Assembly: GCA_964442285.1 (NCBI GenBank) | Contig: CAYTZH010000004.1 | Location: forward strand, 1 to 64,000 | DNA from: CAYTZH01 sp964442285 | GTDB lineage: Bacteria; Myxococcota_A; UBA9160; JAFDET01 | Length of the DNA stretch: 64,000 nucleotides | Direction: 5' to 3' | Part shown: positions 8,259-19,845 of the stretch, piece after piece | Layout: each line of letters opens with the position of its first letter | Numbering within the stretch: position 1 is the stretch's first letter | Translations under genes and position numbers: made by a program | Notes under the pieces: generated by a model | Seen by the model: only the letters and a program-made list of their open reading frames with translations | Database searches by the model: none | Told to the model about the DNA's origin: nothing

Positions 8259-9879
8259 CCAGCCGGCGGAGGGCGGTCTCCTTCGCCCAGCGGTAGTCCG
8301 CCTTGCCCGAGGGCGAGCGCACCAGCTCGTCCAGGAAGACGAAGGCCTTGGGTAGCTTGTAGGCGGCGATGTGCTCCGCCGCGGTCGCGCGCAGGGACGC
8401 CTCCGCGGGGGTCTCGCCCGGGCGCAGACGCACCAGGGCCGTCACCTGCTGTCCCCAGCGCTCGCTGGGCGTCCCCACGACCACCGCGTCGTACACCGCG
8501 GGGTGATGCTTCAGGGCCTGCTCCACCTCCTCCGCGAAGATCTTCTCGCCGCCGGAGTTGATGGTGACCGAGTCGCGGCCGTGGAGGAGCAGTCGACCCC
8601 GGGCGTCGAGGCTGGCGCGGTCGCCGGGCACCGCGTAGCGGACCCCGTCCACCGTGGGGAACGTGCGCCCGGTCTTCTCCGGGTCGCCCAGGTAGCCGAG
8701 GGGAACGCTCCCGCGGCGGGCGAGCCAGCCGCGCTCCGCGTCGCCCGGCGCCAGCACGCGGCCGAGGTCGTCCGAGAGCACGACGTTGTCGCCCTCGAGC
8801 TCGAAGTCGCCGCTGGTGACCGGGGCCTCGGCGGTGGTGATCTGCACCGCCTGCCCGCCGCTCTCGGAGGAGCCCAGGGCGTCGCGGATCCGGATCCCCG
8901 GCAGGCGCTCCAGCAACGCGGCCTTCAGCGACGCCGTCAGGATGGCGCCGCCCGAGGTCACCATGCGCAGCGAGCCCAGGTCGTAGTCGCCCGCGTCCAG
9001 GGCGTCGAGCAGCGGGCGGACGAAGGCGTCGCCGACCACCAGCAGGACCTCGGCGCGCTCGCGCTCGACGGTCGACCACACGTCGTGGGGATCGAGGTGG
9101 GCGGTCTCGGACTGCACGATCACCGTGCCCCCGAGGTTCCACATGCTGAAGGCGGACCAGTGGGCCGCGCCGTGCATGAAGGGCGGCGCGGGCAGCACCC
9201 GGGGCCCGGGCCGGGCCCGCGCCCGCGCCGCGAACTCGGCCGCCGTGGTGGAGGGACGCGGACCCGAGAGGGCCGCCCGGTAGAGGTCCTGCTGCCGCCA
9301 CAGGACGCCCTTGGGCATGCCCGTGGTGCCGCCGGTGTAGAGCATGTACAGGTCGTCGGGCGAGAGGTCCGCGGGCGGCCTCGGCGCGCCGCCCGCCAGC
9401 GCCTCCTCGTAGTCGAGGGCGCCGGGCAGCGACGCCGCGCCGCTGCCGTCGTCCACCTGGAGCCAGAGGCGAACGCCGCCCAGGGCGTCCCGGATGCGCG
9501 CCAGGGCGGGCGCGAAGCTCCGGTGGAAGATCACGGCGCGGGCGCCGGCATCGTGGAAGAGGTAGCGGAGCTCCTCGTCCACGTAGCGGTAGTTGACGTT
9601 GAAGGGCACGCAGCGGGCCTTGAAGGCCCCGAGCATGCCCTCCAGGTACTCGTTGCCGTTGCGCAGGTAGAGCGCGACGGCGTCCTGGCCGGACTCCCAG
9701 CCCCGCAGCTCCGCCCGGCTGCGGTGGCAGCCCAGGTGGTGACGCCCTAGCACGTCGGCGAGGCGTCGGGTGCGGTCCGTGACCGCCGCCCAGTCGAAGC
9801 GGCGGTCCCGGTACACGAGGCACTCCCGGTCGGGCACGGCGGCGGCGATGGCTTCGTGGATGGCGGCCAGGTTCTGCAC
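8248..9879 (-). CDS. AMP-forming acyl-CoA synthetase
   Basis: This 543-aa enzyme belongs to the acyl-adenylate-forming ligases, converting a carboxylic acid, ATP and CoA to acyl-CoA. The P-loop-like A3 motif is YTGGTTGMPKGV, A5 is GSSESGGQ, A7/A8 contain GDRASLDARGRLLLHGRD, and the C-terminal catalytic lysine lies in SPSGKADYRWAKE. The start is taken as GTG 9879, preceded by GGGAGG, because homology begins at QNLAAIHEAIAAAVPDRECL. The size and the GGTTGMPKGVLWRQ variant fit FadD-type medium/long-chain or cyclic-acid ligases. It overlaps the convergent DUF1499 gene by 11 bases and follows a toroid-repeat protein on the same strand by 10 nt. Confidence 0.9.
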   Translation of the reverse strand: MQNLAAIHEAIAAAVPDRECLVYRDRRFDWAAVTDRTRRLADVLGRHHLGCHRSRAELRGWESGQDAVALYLRNGNEYLEGMLGAFKARCVPFNVNYRYVDEELRYLFHDAGARAVIFHRSFAPALARIRDALGGVRLWLQVDDGSGAASLPGALDYEEALAGGAPRPPADLSPDDLYMLYTGGTTGMPKGVLWRQQDLYRAALSGPRPSTTAAEFAARARARPGPRVLPAPPFMHGAAHWSAFSMWNLGGTVIVQSETAHLDPHDVWSTVERERAEVLLVVGDAFVRPLLDALDAGDYDLGSLRMVTSGGAILTASLKAALLERLPGIRIRDALGSSESGGQAVQITTAEAPVTSGDFELEGDNVVLSDDLGRVLAPGDAERGWLARRGSVPLGYLGDPEKTGRTFPTVDGVRYAVPGDRASLDARGRLLLHGRDSVTINSGGEKIFAEEVEQALKHHPAVYDAVVVGTPSERWGQQVTALVRLRPGETPAEASLRATAAEHIAAYKLPKAFVFLDELVRSPSGKADYRWAKETALRRLATP

Positions 9880-9889
9880 GGTCCTCCCC

Positions 9890-10666
9890 TCAGCCCGGCA
9901 GCGACACGAGCGAGCGCATGGCGTCGAGGGTGACGTCCACCCGCGCGGCGATCGACGCGCCCTGGGCACCGAAGCCTCCGTCCTCGCCCTGCTCGCCGCG
10001 CAGCCGGAACACGAGCTCACCCGGGTCGAGCGCAGCGCCGGGCAGGCTGACGGCATCGCACAGGACCAGGACCCGGGCCGTCGCGCCGGCCGAGAAGCGA
10101 CCGCTGCGGAAGCCCCGCTCGAGCTCCCGGCCGCACCACTGCAGCGCCTCGTCGCGCACGTCGTGCTCGGCGTTCGCGAAGAAGGCCGCGGCGCCGGCCA
10201 GGGCCGACCAGGACCCCGCCACGAGCCCCGGCGACCAGTGGGCCGCGAGCCAGTCGCCCGCCGACGCGAGCAGCGCCGGCCGCGCGTAGGGCGTCCGCGC
10301 CAGGGCGGCCCCGGCGCGGCCCGTCGCGGCCATCCGGGAGGCCACGTCGCCCTCGGGCGGACCGAAGCTGCCGTCGTCCGCCTGCCGCCGCGCCAGGAAG
10401 CCCACCGCCCGCTCCAGCGCCGACGCCTGGCGCACCCGCAGCTCCGCGAAGCACTCGAGGCCCAGCCGGGTCGTCTCCGCGACGTCCGCAGCCGCCGGGC
10501 CGGGAAGCGCGGGGAAGCTGCCGTCGGGGGCCTGCAGGGCCTCCAGGGCCCGCCGGACCGGCTCGGTGTCGCCGCGGCCCGCCAGCCGCTCGGCCCGCAG
10601 CCGCTCCAAGGGCGCGCCGTGCTCGGCCACGAAGGCGCGAGACCGCTCCAGCAGCGGGTCGCTCAC
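9890..10666 (-). CDS. terpenoid cyclase/prenyltransferase alpha-toroid repeat protein
   Basis: This 258-aa protein starts at GTG 10666. It is built of helical repeats carrying three Q-x-DGSF/GGFG type turns: LQAPDGSFPALPG (about residue 45), RRQADDGSFGPPEG (about 93) and GEQGEDGGFGAQG (about 230). These are the QW/PFTB-type repeats of squalene-hopene cyclases, prenyltransferase beta subunits and related alpha-alpha toroids. It lacks the DXDD catalytic acid motif of the cyclases and is about 40% of their length, so it is unlikely to be a cyclase itself. It may be a binding scaffold. It is encoded just upstream of the acyl-CoA ligase and probably co-transcribed with it. Confidence 0.7.
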   Translation of the reverse strand: MSDPLLERSRAFVAEHGAPLERLRAERLAGRGDTEPVRRALEALQAPDGSFPALPGPAAADVAETTRLGLECFAELRVRQASALERAVGFLARRQADDGSFGPPEGDVASRMAATGRAGAALARTPYARPALLASAGDWLAAHWSPGLVAGSWSALAGAAAFFANAEHDVRDEALQWCGRELERGFRSGRFSAGATARVLVLCDAVSLPGAALDPGELVFRLRGEQGEDGGFGAQGASIAARVDVTLDAMRSLVSLPG

Positions 10667-10840
10667 AGGCCGAGCCAGAGCCCCGTCAGGCAGGACGCCA
10701 GCGCCAGGGCGGCGCGGCGTCGCACGGAGCGGTCGCGTCCGGGCCGCAGGACGACCCGCGGCGTCTCGCCGATCATCGCCGGAGCGTCGGCCATCGCCCG
10801 GGCGGCGTCCAGCGCCCCGGTCCGCTATCCCTGCGCACCC

Positions 10841-12904
<2,064 letters not shown>

Positions 12905-12905
12905 C

Positions 12906-13952
12906 ATGGCGAAGGGACGCGACGAGAAGCGCTTCGGGACGGGCCACGACGACGGGCTGGAGCCCCTCGCGCCCCTCGACCTCGGCGCGGTGGACTCCGT
13001 GGACGCGCTGGTGCGCGCCATGGGCCGTACCGCCTTCGGGGGCCGTCGGCTGGGCGAGGCGGCCGACGTACTCGAGGCCATGGTGCGCGACCGGGACTGC
13101 TTCGTGGTCGCCACGGTGTCCGGCGCCATGACCATTGCCAAGCAGGGGCTCGTCCTCGCCGAGATGATCGACCGGGGCTGGGTCCAGGCGGTGGTCGCCA
13201 CGGGCGCACTCATGACCCACGGCTTCGTCGAGGGCGCGGGCATGCTCCACTTCAAGCACCGTCCGAGCATGCGGGACGAGGAGCTCTACGAGCGGGGCTA
13301 CAACCGCGTCTACGACACCATCGAGCTCGAGCAGAACCTCGACGACACCGAGCGCATCCTGCACCAGGCCCTGGAGGACCTGCCGAGCGGCACGGTGCTC
13401 TCGAGCCGGCTGGTCTGCGAGAAGCTCGGGGCCCATCTCGAGAAGCACGTGGAGGGCCGCGCGGTGCTGAAGAGCGCCTACCGCCGCGGGGTGCCGGTGT
13501 ACGTGCCCGCCTTCTCGGACTCGGAGCTCGGCCTCGACGTGGCCATCTACAAGCGCACGATCGCCCAGCGCACCGGGCAGCAGATCTACTTCGATCCCTT
13601 CCTCGACCTGGACGACTTCACCCGGCACATCCGCAGCCACGAGCGGACGGGCATCTTCACCATCGGCGGCGGCGTGCCGCGGAACTGGGCCCAGCAGGTC
13701 GGTCCCTACCTGGAGATCATGAAGAAGCGCCTCCGGGTGGAGGAGCCGCTGCGGCGCTACCGCTACGCCGTGCGCATCTGCCCGGAGCCGGAACACTGGG
13801 GCGGGCTCTCCGGCTGCTCCTACACCGAGGGCGTCTCCTGGGGCAAGTTCGTGCCGCCCGAGGAGGGCGGGCGCTTCGCCGAGGTCCACGCCGACGCCAC
13901 CATCGCCTGGCCGCTGCTGGTCCGCGCGGTCATGGAGCGGCTCGACGCGTGA
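12906..13952 (+). CDS. deoxyhypusine synthase-like protein
   Basis: This 348-aa protein aligns with the deoxyhypusine synthase fold, an NAD-dependent Rossmann enzyme that transfers the aminobutyl group of spermidine. Recognisable segments are VATVSGAMTIAKQGLVLAEM, VVATGALMTHGF (NAD-binding), the GYNRVYDT segment and YVPAFSDSELG. The canonical active-site lysine motif GGGVxKH reads GGGVPRNW here, with Arg259 in the lysine position. True hypusine formation is therefore unlikely, and bacteria lack eIF5A. Bacterial homologues may act in polyamine metabolism (homospermidine synthase-like), but that is inference. One base separates it from the YyaL gene, and it overlaps the dehydrogenase by four. 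Confidence 0.85.
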   Translation: MAKGRDEKRFGTGHDDGLEPLAPLDLGAVDSVDALVRAMGRTAFGGRRLGEAADVLEAMVRDRDCFVVATVSGAMTIAKQGLVLAEMIDRGWVQAVVATGALMTHGFVEGAGMLHFKHRPSMRDEELYERGYNRVYDTIELEQNLDDTERILHQALEDLPSGTVLSSRLVCEKLGAHLEKHVEGRAVLKSAYRRGVPVYVPAFSDSELGLDVAIYKRTIAQRTGQQIYFDPFLDLDDFTRHIRSHERTGIFTIGGGVPRNWAQQVGPYLEIMKKRLRVEEPLRRYRYAVRICPEPEHWGGLSGCSYTEGVSWGKFVPPEEGGRFAEVHADATIAWPLLVRAVMERLDA

Positions 13953-14989
13953 GCGCCCCGTCGATGCGGGCGGCGGTCGCCGAGGACGGCCGGCGGGTCC
14001 GCCCCGCCCGGCTGCCCCGGCCCGACCCGGGCCCCGACGAGGTCCGGGTGCAGGTGGAGGCCTGTGGCCTCTGCGGGTCCGATCTCCACCTCCACGGTCT
14101 GGGCCTCTACGCACCCGGCGTGGTCCCGGGCCACGAGATGGCGGGCCGGGTCGACGCCGTCGGCCCCGAGGTCGACGGCCTGGCCCCGGGCGACCCGGTC
14201 GCCGTCGAGCCCCTGTACGCCTGCGGTCGCTGCGCCTGGTGTCGGGCGGGCCAGGACCCGCTCTGCCCCGAGGGCGGCCTGTTCGGCGTCAGCCGCCCGG
14301 GCGGCTTCGCCGAATACGCGGTGGTGCCGGCGCGGCGCGCCTTCCGGCTGCCCGCGGACCTCGACCCGGGGGTCGCGGCCCTGGCGGAGCCCGCCGCCGT
14401 GGCGATCCACGGCCTGCGGCGCGGCGGCCTGGTGGCCGGGGAGCGCGTGCTGGTGCTCGGCGCCGGGGCGGTGGGGCTCCTCTGCGCGGCGGCGGCGCGC
14501 TTCCTCGGCGCCGGCGAGGTGGCAATCAGCGCGCGGCATCCGCACCAGGCCGAGCGGGCCCGGCGCCTGGGCGCGGACCGGGTGCTCTCCGAGCAGGAGG
14601 CCTCGCCGGAGGCCCTGGCCGCGGTGCCCCCCGACGACGCGCCGCCCCTGGTGGTGGAGACCGTGGGCGGCACGGCCAACACGCTGCAGGCCTCGGTGGC
14701 CGCGGTGCGCCGCGGCGGCCGCGTCTCGGTGCTGGGCCTGTTCATCGCGCCCGTGTCGCTCTTCGCCCACCCCCTGTTCATGAAGGAGGCCTCGCTCGTC
14801 TGGTCCAACTGCTACGTGCGCCACGGCGAGCGCGCCGACTTTCACGACGCGGTGGCCCTGCTCGACGCCCAGCGGGACCGCCTCGCCGAGATTCCCTCCC
14901 ACGCCGTGCCCCTGGACGAGGTGGAGCGCGCCTACGCCCTGGCCTCGGACAAGGCGTCGGGCGTGGTCAAGGTCCGCATCGTCCCCTGA
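13949..14989 (+). CDS. zinc-dependent medium-chain alcohol dehydrogenase
   Basis: This 346-aa enzyme is an MDR-family dehydrogenase. The catalytic zinc site is seen in EACGLCGSDLHLHG and PGHEMAG, the structural zinc lobe is the four-cysteine stretch CGRCAWCRAGQDPLC, and the NAD(P)-binding Rossmann motif is VLGAGAVGLLCAA. It resembles sorbitol/threonine-dehydrogenase-like polyol dehydrogenases. The start GTG overlaps the stop of the upstream gene (GTGA), so translation is coupled to the deoxyhypusine-synthase-like protein. Its substrate may thus be an amino-alcohol or polyamine-derived alcohol, though this is only a contextual guess. Confidence 0.9.
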   Translation: MSAPSMRAAVAEDGRRVRPARLPRPDPGPDEVRVQVEACGLCGSDLHLHGLGLYAPGVVPGHEMAGRVDAVGPEVDGLAPGDPVAVEPLYACGRCAWCRAGQDPLCPEGGLFGVSRPGGFAEYAVVPARRAFRLPADLDPGVAALAEPAAVAIHGLRRGGLVAGERVLVLGAGAVGLLCAAAARFLGAGEVAISARHPHQAERARRLGADRVLSEQEASPEALAAVPPDDAPPLVVETVGGTANTLQASVAAVRRGGRVSVLGLFIAPVSLFAHPLFMKEASLVWSNCYVRHGERADFHDAVALLDAQRDRLAEIPSHAVPLDEVERAYALASDKASGVVKVRIVP

Positions 14990-15013
14990 GCCCGGGGCGG
15001 GGCCGGGCGGCGC

Positions 15014-15153
15014 TCAGGGAACGGCCGGCAGGCTCGCGGCCTCCTCGACGTCGACCTCGGCGAAGCGGCGGACGAAGGGCACGACGCGCTCGAGCGCGAC
15101 CTCTGGTCGGCCACCGCCATCCCCCCGATCACGGGCCAGAGGGTGTAGGCCAT
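15014..15153 (-). pseudogene. short frameshifted ORF (unidentified)
   Basis: Between the dehydrogenase and the glycosyltransferase lie two protein-like segments in adjacent minus-strand frames. One is MAYTLWPVIGGMAVAD from ATG 15153, the other PEVALERVVPFVRRF continuing to a stop at 15014. Adding one C in the run near 15105 joins them into a 46-residue reading frame with normal composition, while both unshifted frames turn into Arg/Ser-rich shadow sequence. This is either a small gene or remnant with a one-base deletion, or a sequencing error. I do not recognise the family. Confidence 0.35.
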
Positions 15154-15189
15154 GGCAACGGCATCGGCGCTCTCCTCTCGGGCCCGGGT

Positions 15190-16266
15190 TCAGGCTACCA
15201 CGAGCGCCCGGTAGAGCGCCTCGAGGCGGGCGGCGACGCGCGGCCAGGCGCGTTGCCCGGCGGCCGCCCGGCCGGCCTTCGAGAGCGCCGCGCGACGGGC
15301 GGGATCGTCCATCAGCGCGGCGAGCGTCCGGGCCAGCGCCGCGGCGTCGCCCGGCGGGACCAGCACCCCGGCGCGGCCGTCGTCGAGGATGTCGGGGATG
15401 CCGCCCACGGCGCTGGCCACGCAGGCCGCGCCGGCCGCCTGCAGCTCGAGCAGCGAGCCGGGGAAGTTGTCGTCGCGGGAGGGCTGGACGCCCACGGCGG
15501 CCGTCGCCAGCAGCCGCGCCTTGGCGTCGCCGCCCAGCCAGCCGGGCAGACGCACCCGCTCGGCGCAGGCGAGCACCCGGGCGCGCGCCCGCAGGGCCTC
15601 GGCCTCGGGCCCGTCTCCCGCAACGCAGAGCCGCCAGGCGGGACGGCCGGCCGCGGCCTCGGCGAAGGCGTCCAGCAGGAGGTCCACCCCCTTGCTCGGC
15701 GCCAGCCGGCACAGGGCCAGCACCAGGGGCTCGCGGGGCGCCTCCGACACCGCGGGCGGCGGCGGTGCGCCGGCCGGCACCACGTGGACCCGGGCCGGGT
15801 CGGCCCCCGCCGCGACGGCCCGCTCGGCCCCCCAGCGCGAGTTGGGCGCCACCGCGTCGGCCGCCCGCAGGCCCGCGCGCGCGAAGCGCTTGCGGTAGTG
15901 GCTCCGCGATCCCGTGTAGGGCGTGACCACGAGCAGCGGCCGGCGCCGGCGACGCAGCAGGCGGAGGGGCACCAGCACGTCGCCGTGGGGGCGCGCCGCG
16001 TGGAAGTGCACCACGTCGGGGTCCAGTCGGCGGATCAGCGGCGCCAGGGCGAGCAGCTGGCGCACCTTCTGGCGAAAGGGAGGCCAGGGGTGCAGCGCGA
16101 CGCCGGCCAGGGAGGCCACCGGGCCGGCGGCGCGACCGGCCAGGTGGGTCTCGTGGCCGCGCTCGGCCAGGGCCGGCAGGGTGCCCGCCACCACCCGCCC
16201 GATGCCGCCGGTCCACTCGCCCTCGAGCTGCGAGGCCACCCACAGGATCCGCAGCGGACGGCTCAT
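15190..16266 (-). CDS. family 4-type glycosyltransferase
   Basis: This 358-aa protein is a GT-B fold glycosyltransferase. The N-terminal domain begins RILWVASQLEGEWTGGIGRVV, with the glycine-rich loop that binds acceptor or phosphate, and DPDVVHFHAARPHGD. The C-terminal nucleotide-sugar domain has LALCRLAPSKGVDLLLDAF, VAGDGPEAEALRA, LPGWLGGDAKARLL and the EX7E-like region QPSRDDNFPGSLLELQAAGA. The first acidic position is Asp rather than Glu, but the spacing is typical. It would transfer a sugar from a nucleotide donor to a lipid or glycan. Its ATG overlaps the stop of a 42-codon ORF (ATGA). Confidence 0.9.
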   Translation of the reverse strand: MSRPLRILWVASQLEGEWTGGIGRVVAGTLPALAERGHETHLAGRAAGPVASLAGVALHPWPPFRQKVRQLLALAPLIRRLDPDVVHFHAARPHGDVLVPLRLLRRRRRPLLVVTPYTGSRSHYRKRFARAGLRAADAVAPNSRWGAERAVAAGADPARVHVVPAGAPPPPAVSEAPREPLVLALCRLAPSKGVDLLLDAFAEAAAGRPAWRLCVAGDGPEAEALRARARVLACAERVRLPGWLGGDAKARLLATAAVGVQPSRDDNFPGSLLELQAAGAACVASAVGGIPDILDDGRAGVLVPPGDAAALARTLAALMDDPARRAALSKAGRAAAGQRAWPRVAARLEALYRALVVA

Positions 16267-16391
16267 CGGCGGCGACGGCTGCCGTAGTCCTCGAAGGGGT
16301 CGTCGCGCTCGCGCACCGCCAAGGCCTCCGCGCGACTCAGCACGATGTGGCGCACGCCGTCGGCGGTCTCGGTTCGCAGGGTCTCGGCCAC
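16263..16391 (-). pseudogene. 42-codon ORF resembling the N-terminus of an enoyl-CoA hydratase
   Basis: The frame starts at GTG 16391, two bases after the DUF6285 stop, and ends in an ATGA overlap with the glycosyltransferase. Its first 22 residues (AETLRTETADGVRHIVLSRA) closely match the opening beta-strand pair of crotonase-family enzymes (RxETxDGVAHIVLNRPEA). The sequence then switches to an unrelated acidic/basic tail ending in four arginines. Operons with this acyl-CoA dehydrogenase, phosphotransferase and DUF6285 order often contain an enoyl-CoA hydratase here, so a deletion remnant is the most likely reading. A translated small protein remains possible because both junctions keep coupled spacing. 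Confidence 0.5.
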
Positions 16392-16394
16392 GGC

Positions 16395-16784
16395 CTACCT
16401 CCGGTCCGGGGGGAGCGACACGGCCAGCTTGGCCTCCACCACCCGCTTCAGATGCGCGATCACGTCGCGACGGTAGGCACCGGCATCCGCCTCTCCGGCC
16501 CGGATGCGCGCGGCCAGGGCCTGGTTGGCGTCGAGCACGGCCGCGCGCAGGGCGTCGCGCTCCGGCGGCGCCGGCTCGCTCCGGCCCAGGAGCGCGGCGA
16601 GACCGCCCCACTCGACCCGCAGGCTGGCGTCCTCCTGGCCGATCTCCCGGGCGACGATGCCGACCACGTTCGCCGCCACCCGCGCCTGGTAGCGCCGCGT
16701 TCCCCGCAGCTCGGGAAGCAGCTCGTCGCGCAGGAAGCGCTCCACCGCGCCCAGGAGCTCCACCGCATCGGGGCGGTCGTTCAC
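16395..16784 (-). CDS. DUF6285-type protein
   Basis: This 129-aa protein starts at GTG 16784, overlapping the phosphotransferase stop by four bases (GTGA). It is helical and opens with RPDAVELLGAVERFLRDELLPEL, then RYQARVAANVVGIVAREI, and ends with IAHLKRVVEAKLAVSLP, the pattern of the small partner protein that accompanies APH-like phosphotransferases in acyl-CoA catabolic operons. No catalytic motif is visible. Genetic linkage suggests it is an accessory or regulatory subunit of the adjacent kinase-like protein. Confidence 0.75.
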   Translation of the reverse strand: MNDRPDAVELLGAVERFLRDELLPELRGTRRYQARVAANVVGIVAREIGQEDASLRVEWGGLAALLGRSEPAPPERDALRAAVLDANQALAARIRAGEADAGAYRRDVIAHLKRVVEAKLAVSLPPDRR

Positions 16785-17799
16785 GGGGTCTCCTCCAGGA
16801 AGCGCAGCAGCTCGGCCTCGGGCTCGGCGGTGCGCCGACCCAGGGAGGCCAGCTCGAGGGAGGCCACCCGCCCGGAGAGGAAGACCTCGGACTGCATGAT
16901 CCACACCAGGGCCAGCTTGAAGTTGCCGCAGGCCTCCCACCAGGTCAGGGCGTCCGGGTCCACCGGCTCGCCGCCGGCCGCCTCGTACGCCGACACCAGG
17001 GCCTCCCGGGTCGCGATCCCGCCCACCGGCAGGTCGCTCCCGAAGCGCCAGGTCTTCACGCACAGCCAGCCCAGGTCCTCGATCGGGTCGCCCACGTGGG
17101 CGAGCTCCCAGTCGAGGACGGCCCGCAGGCCGTCGGGGCCGAAGATCACGTTGCCGATGCGGAAGTCGCCGTGGACGACCGTCGCGCGACGCGGCGCGGG
17201 CGCCCGCTCCAGGAGCCAGCGCTCCGCCAGGTCGAGCACCGGGTGGGGCTCGCTGGCCAGCGCGCGGATCCCCTGGGCCACCCGGGACACCTCGGCACGG
17301 GCGCTCTCCCCGCCCTGGACGTCGTTGCGCAGCCCGGCCAGGGCGGGCGCGGCGGGGTCGATGCGGTGGATCCGCGCCAGGGCCTCCCCCAGCTGCGCCC
17401 CCATCTTGCGACGCGCGCCGGCGTAGTCCGCGTCGCGCAGCAGGCGGCGGGCGATCGTCTCCCCGTCGATGCGGTCCATGAGGAAGAACGACGATCCCAG
17501 GACGGCGGGGTCGGTGCAGCACCAGTGGACCCGGGGCACCGGCACCCCCGTCTCGTCGGCCGCGCGGATGAGCGCCGCCTCGAGGCCGCGATCCCCGGCG
17601 TCGCCCTCGCGGCCCGGCGGGTCGCGGCGCAGCACCAGCGCCCGGGTCTCGCCGCGCAGCCGTGCCTCCAGCGACCAGAGCTCGCGGGAGGCACCTCCGG
17701 TCATGCGCTGCAGCGCCGACACGTCGGCTTGTGGATCGCCGGACTCGCTGCGCAGGAACTCCGCGAGCCGCCCGGCCAGCTCGGCGGGCCCGGCCCCCA

Positions 17800-17800
<1 letters not shown>
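16781..17800 (-). CDS. aminoglycoside-phosphotransferase-like family protein (acyl-CoA dehydrogenase associated)
   Basis: This 339-aa protein has the APH kinase fold. It shows an N-lobe MTGGASRELWSLEA, a lysine-free RALVLRRDPPG strand, the catalytic loop VVHGDFRIGNVIF (Asp in HGDF) and the metal-binding VLDWELAHVGDP. Members of this branch are fused to or encoded beside acyl-CoA dehydrogenases (ACAD10/11-like), where a 4-hydroxyacyl-CoA is phosphorylated before rearrangement. The start overlaps the stop of the upstream acyl-CoA dehydrogenase by one base (TGATG). A role in hydroxy-acid catabolism is inferred from this pairing. Confidence 0.85.
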
Positions 17801-19002
<1,202 letters not shown>

Positions 19003-19071
19003 GGTGCTTCCTCCTCGGAATCCTTCGAAGCTATGCCATCATGGAACCGCACCGCAACGGGAGGGGGGAGC

Positions 19072-19845
19072 ATGACTCGAATCGCGATAGCGATCGCAGC
19101 GCTGGCCGTGCTGGCCGGCAACACGGCCTGCACCATCATCGAGGACGGCGAGGTCGGCGTCCTCAAGAGCTTCGGCAACATCTCCGACGACCCGGTCTCG
19201 CCGGGCGTCACCTTCGTCCTGCCGGTCGCCCGGCAGATCGAGACCTACAACGTCAAGCGACAGGAGCTGAAGGAGACGGCGGACGTGCCGTCCTCCGAGG
19301 GCCTCATCGTCGGCCTCGACACGTCGCTCCAGTTCCGGCTCAAGCCGGAAATGGCGCCCCAGGTGCGCAAGACCATCGGGCGCAACTACCGGGACATCCT
19401 GGTCGTCCCCTACTTCCGGAACCAGATGCGCGACGTGGTGGCGGGCTACCCGGTCCGCAACATCTACAGCGAGCAGGGACGCACCCAGATCGCAACGCGG
19501 GTCGCGGACAACCTGCGCAAGAACCTCGAGGACCAGGGCATCGAGGTCCTGGCCGTGCTGCTGCGGGACGTCCGCCTGCCCAAGCGCTTCAAGGACTCGA
19601 TCGAGGCCAAGCTGACCGCCGAGCAGCGGGTCCAGCAGAAGCAGTTCGAGCTCGAGCAGGCCAAGAAGGATGCGGAGATCGAGATCGCCCGGGCCGAGGG
19701 CGCCGCCCGGGCCCAGGAGATCGTGCGTTCGACGCTCTCGGACTCGTACCTGCAGTACCTCTGGATCAAGACCCTGAACGAGAATCCCAACGTGATCTAC
19801 GTGGCCACCGAAGCGAACCTCCCGATCTTCAAGTCGGCCCGCTAG
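19072..19845 (+). CDS. SPFH/prohibitin-family membrane protein
   Basis: This 257-aa protein has a single N-terminal hydrophobic segment (residues 3-20) ending in NTAC, which may be a membrane anchor or a weak lipobox. The SPFH domain follows (VGVLKSFGNISDDPVSPGVTFVLP, then DTSLQFRLKPE). A long charged helix runs from RVQQKQFELEQAKKDAEIEI to ARAQEIV, the coiled coil through which prohibitin/stomatin proteins oligomerise. Such proteins scaffold membrane microdomains or inhibit membrane proteases such as FtsH. It is preceded by a strong GGGAGGGGGGAG Shine-Dalgarno, and its TAG abuts the ATG of the PAS protein. Confidence 0.9.
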   Translation: MTRIAIAIAALAVLAGNTACTIIEDGEVGVLKSFGNISDDPVSPGVTFVLPVARQIETYNVKRQELKETADVPSSEGLIVGLDTSLQFRLKPEMAPQVRKTIGRNYRDILVVPYFRNQMRDVVAGYPVRNIYSEQGRTQIATRVADNLRKNLEDQGIEVLAVLLRDVRLPKRFKDSIEAKLTAEQRVQQKQFELEQAKKDAEIEIARAEGAARAQEIVRSTLSDSYLQYLWIKTLNENPNVIYVATEANLPIFKSAR

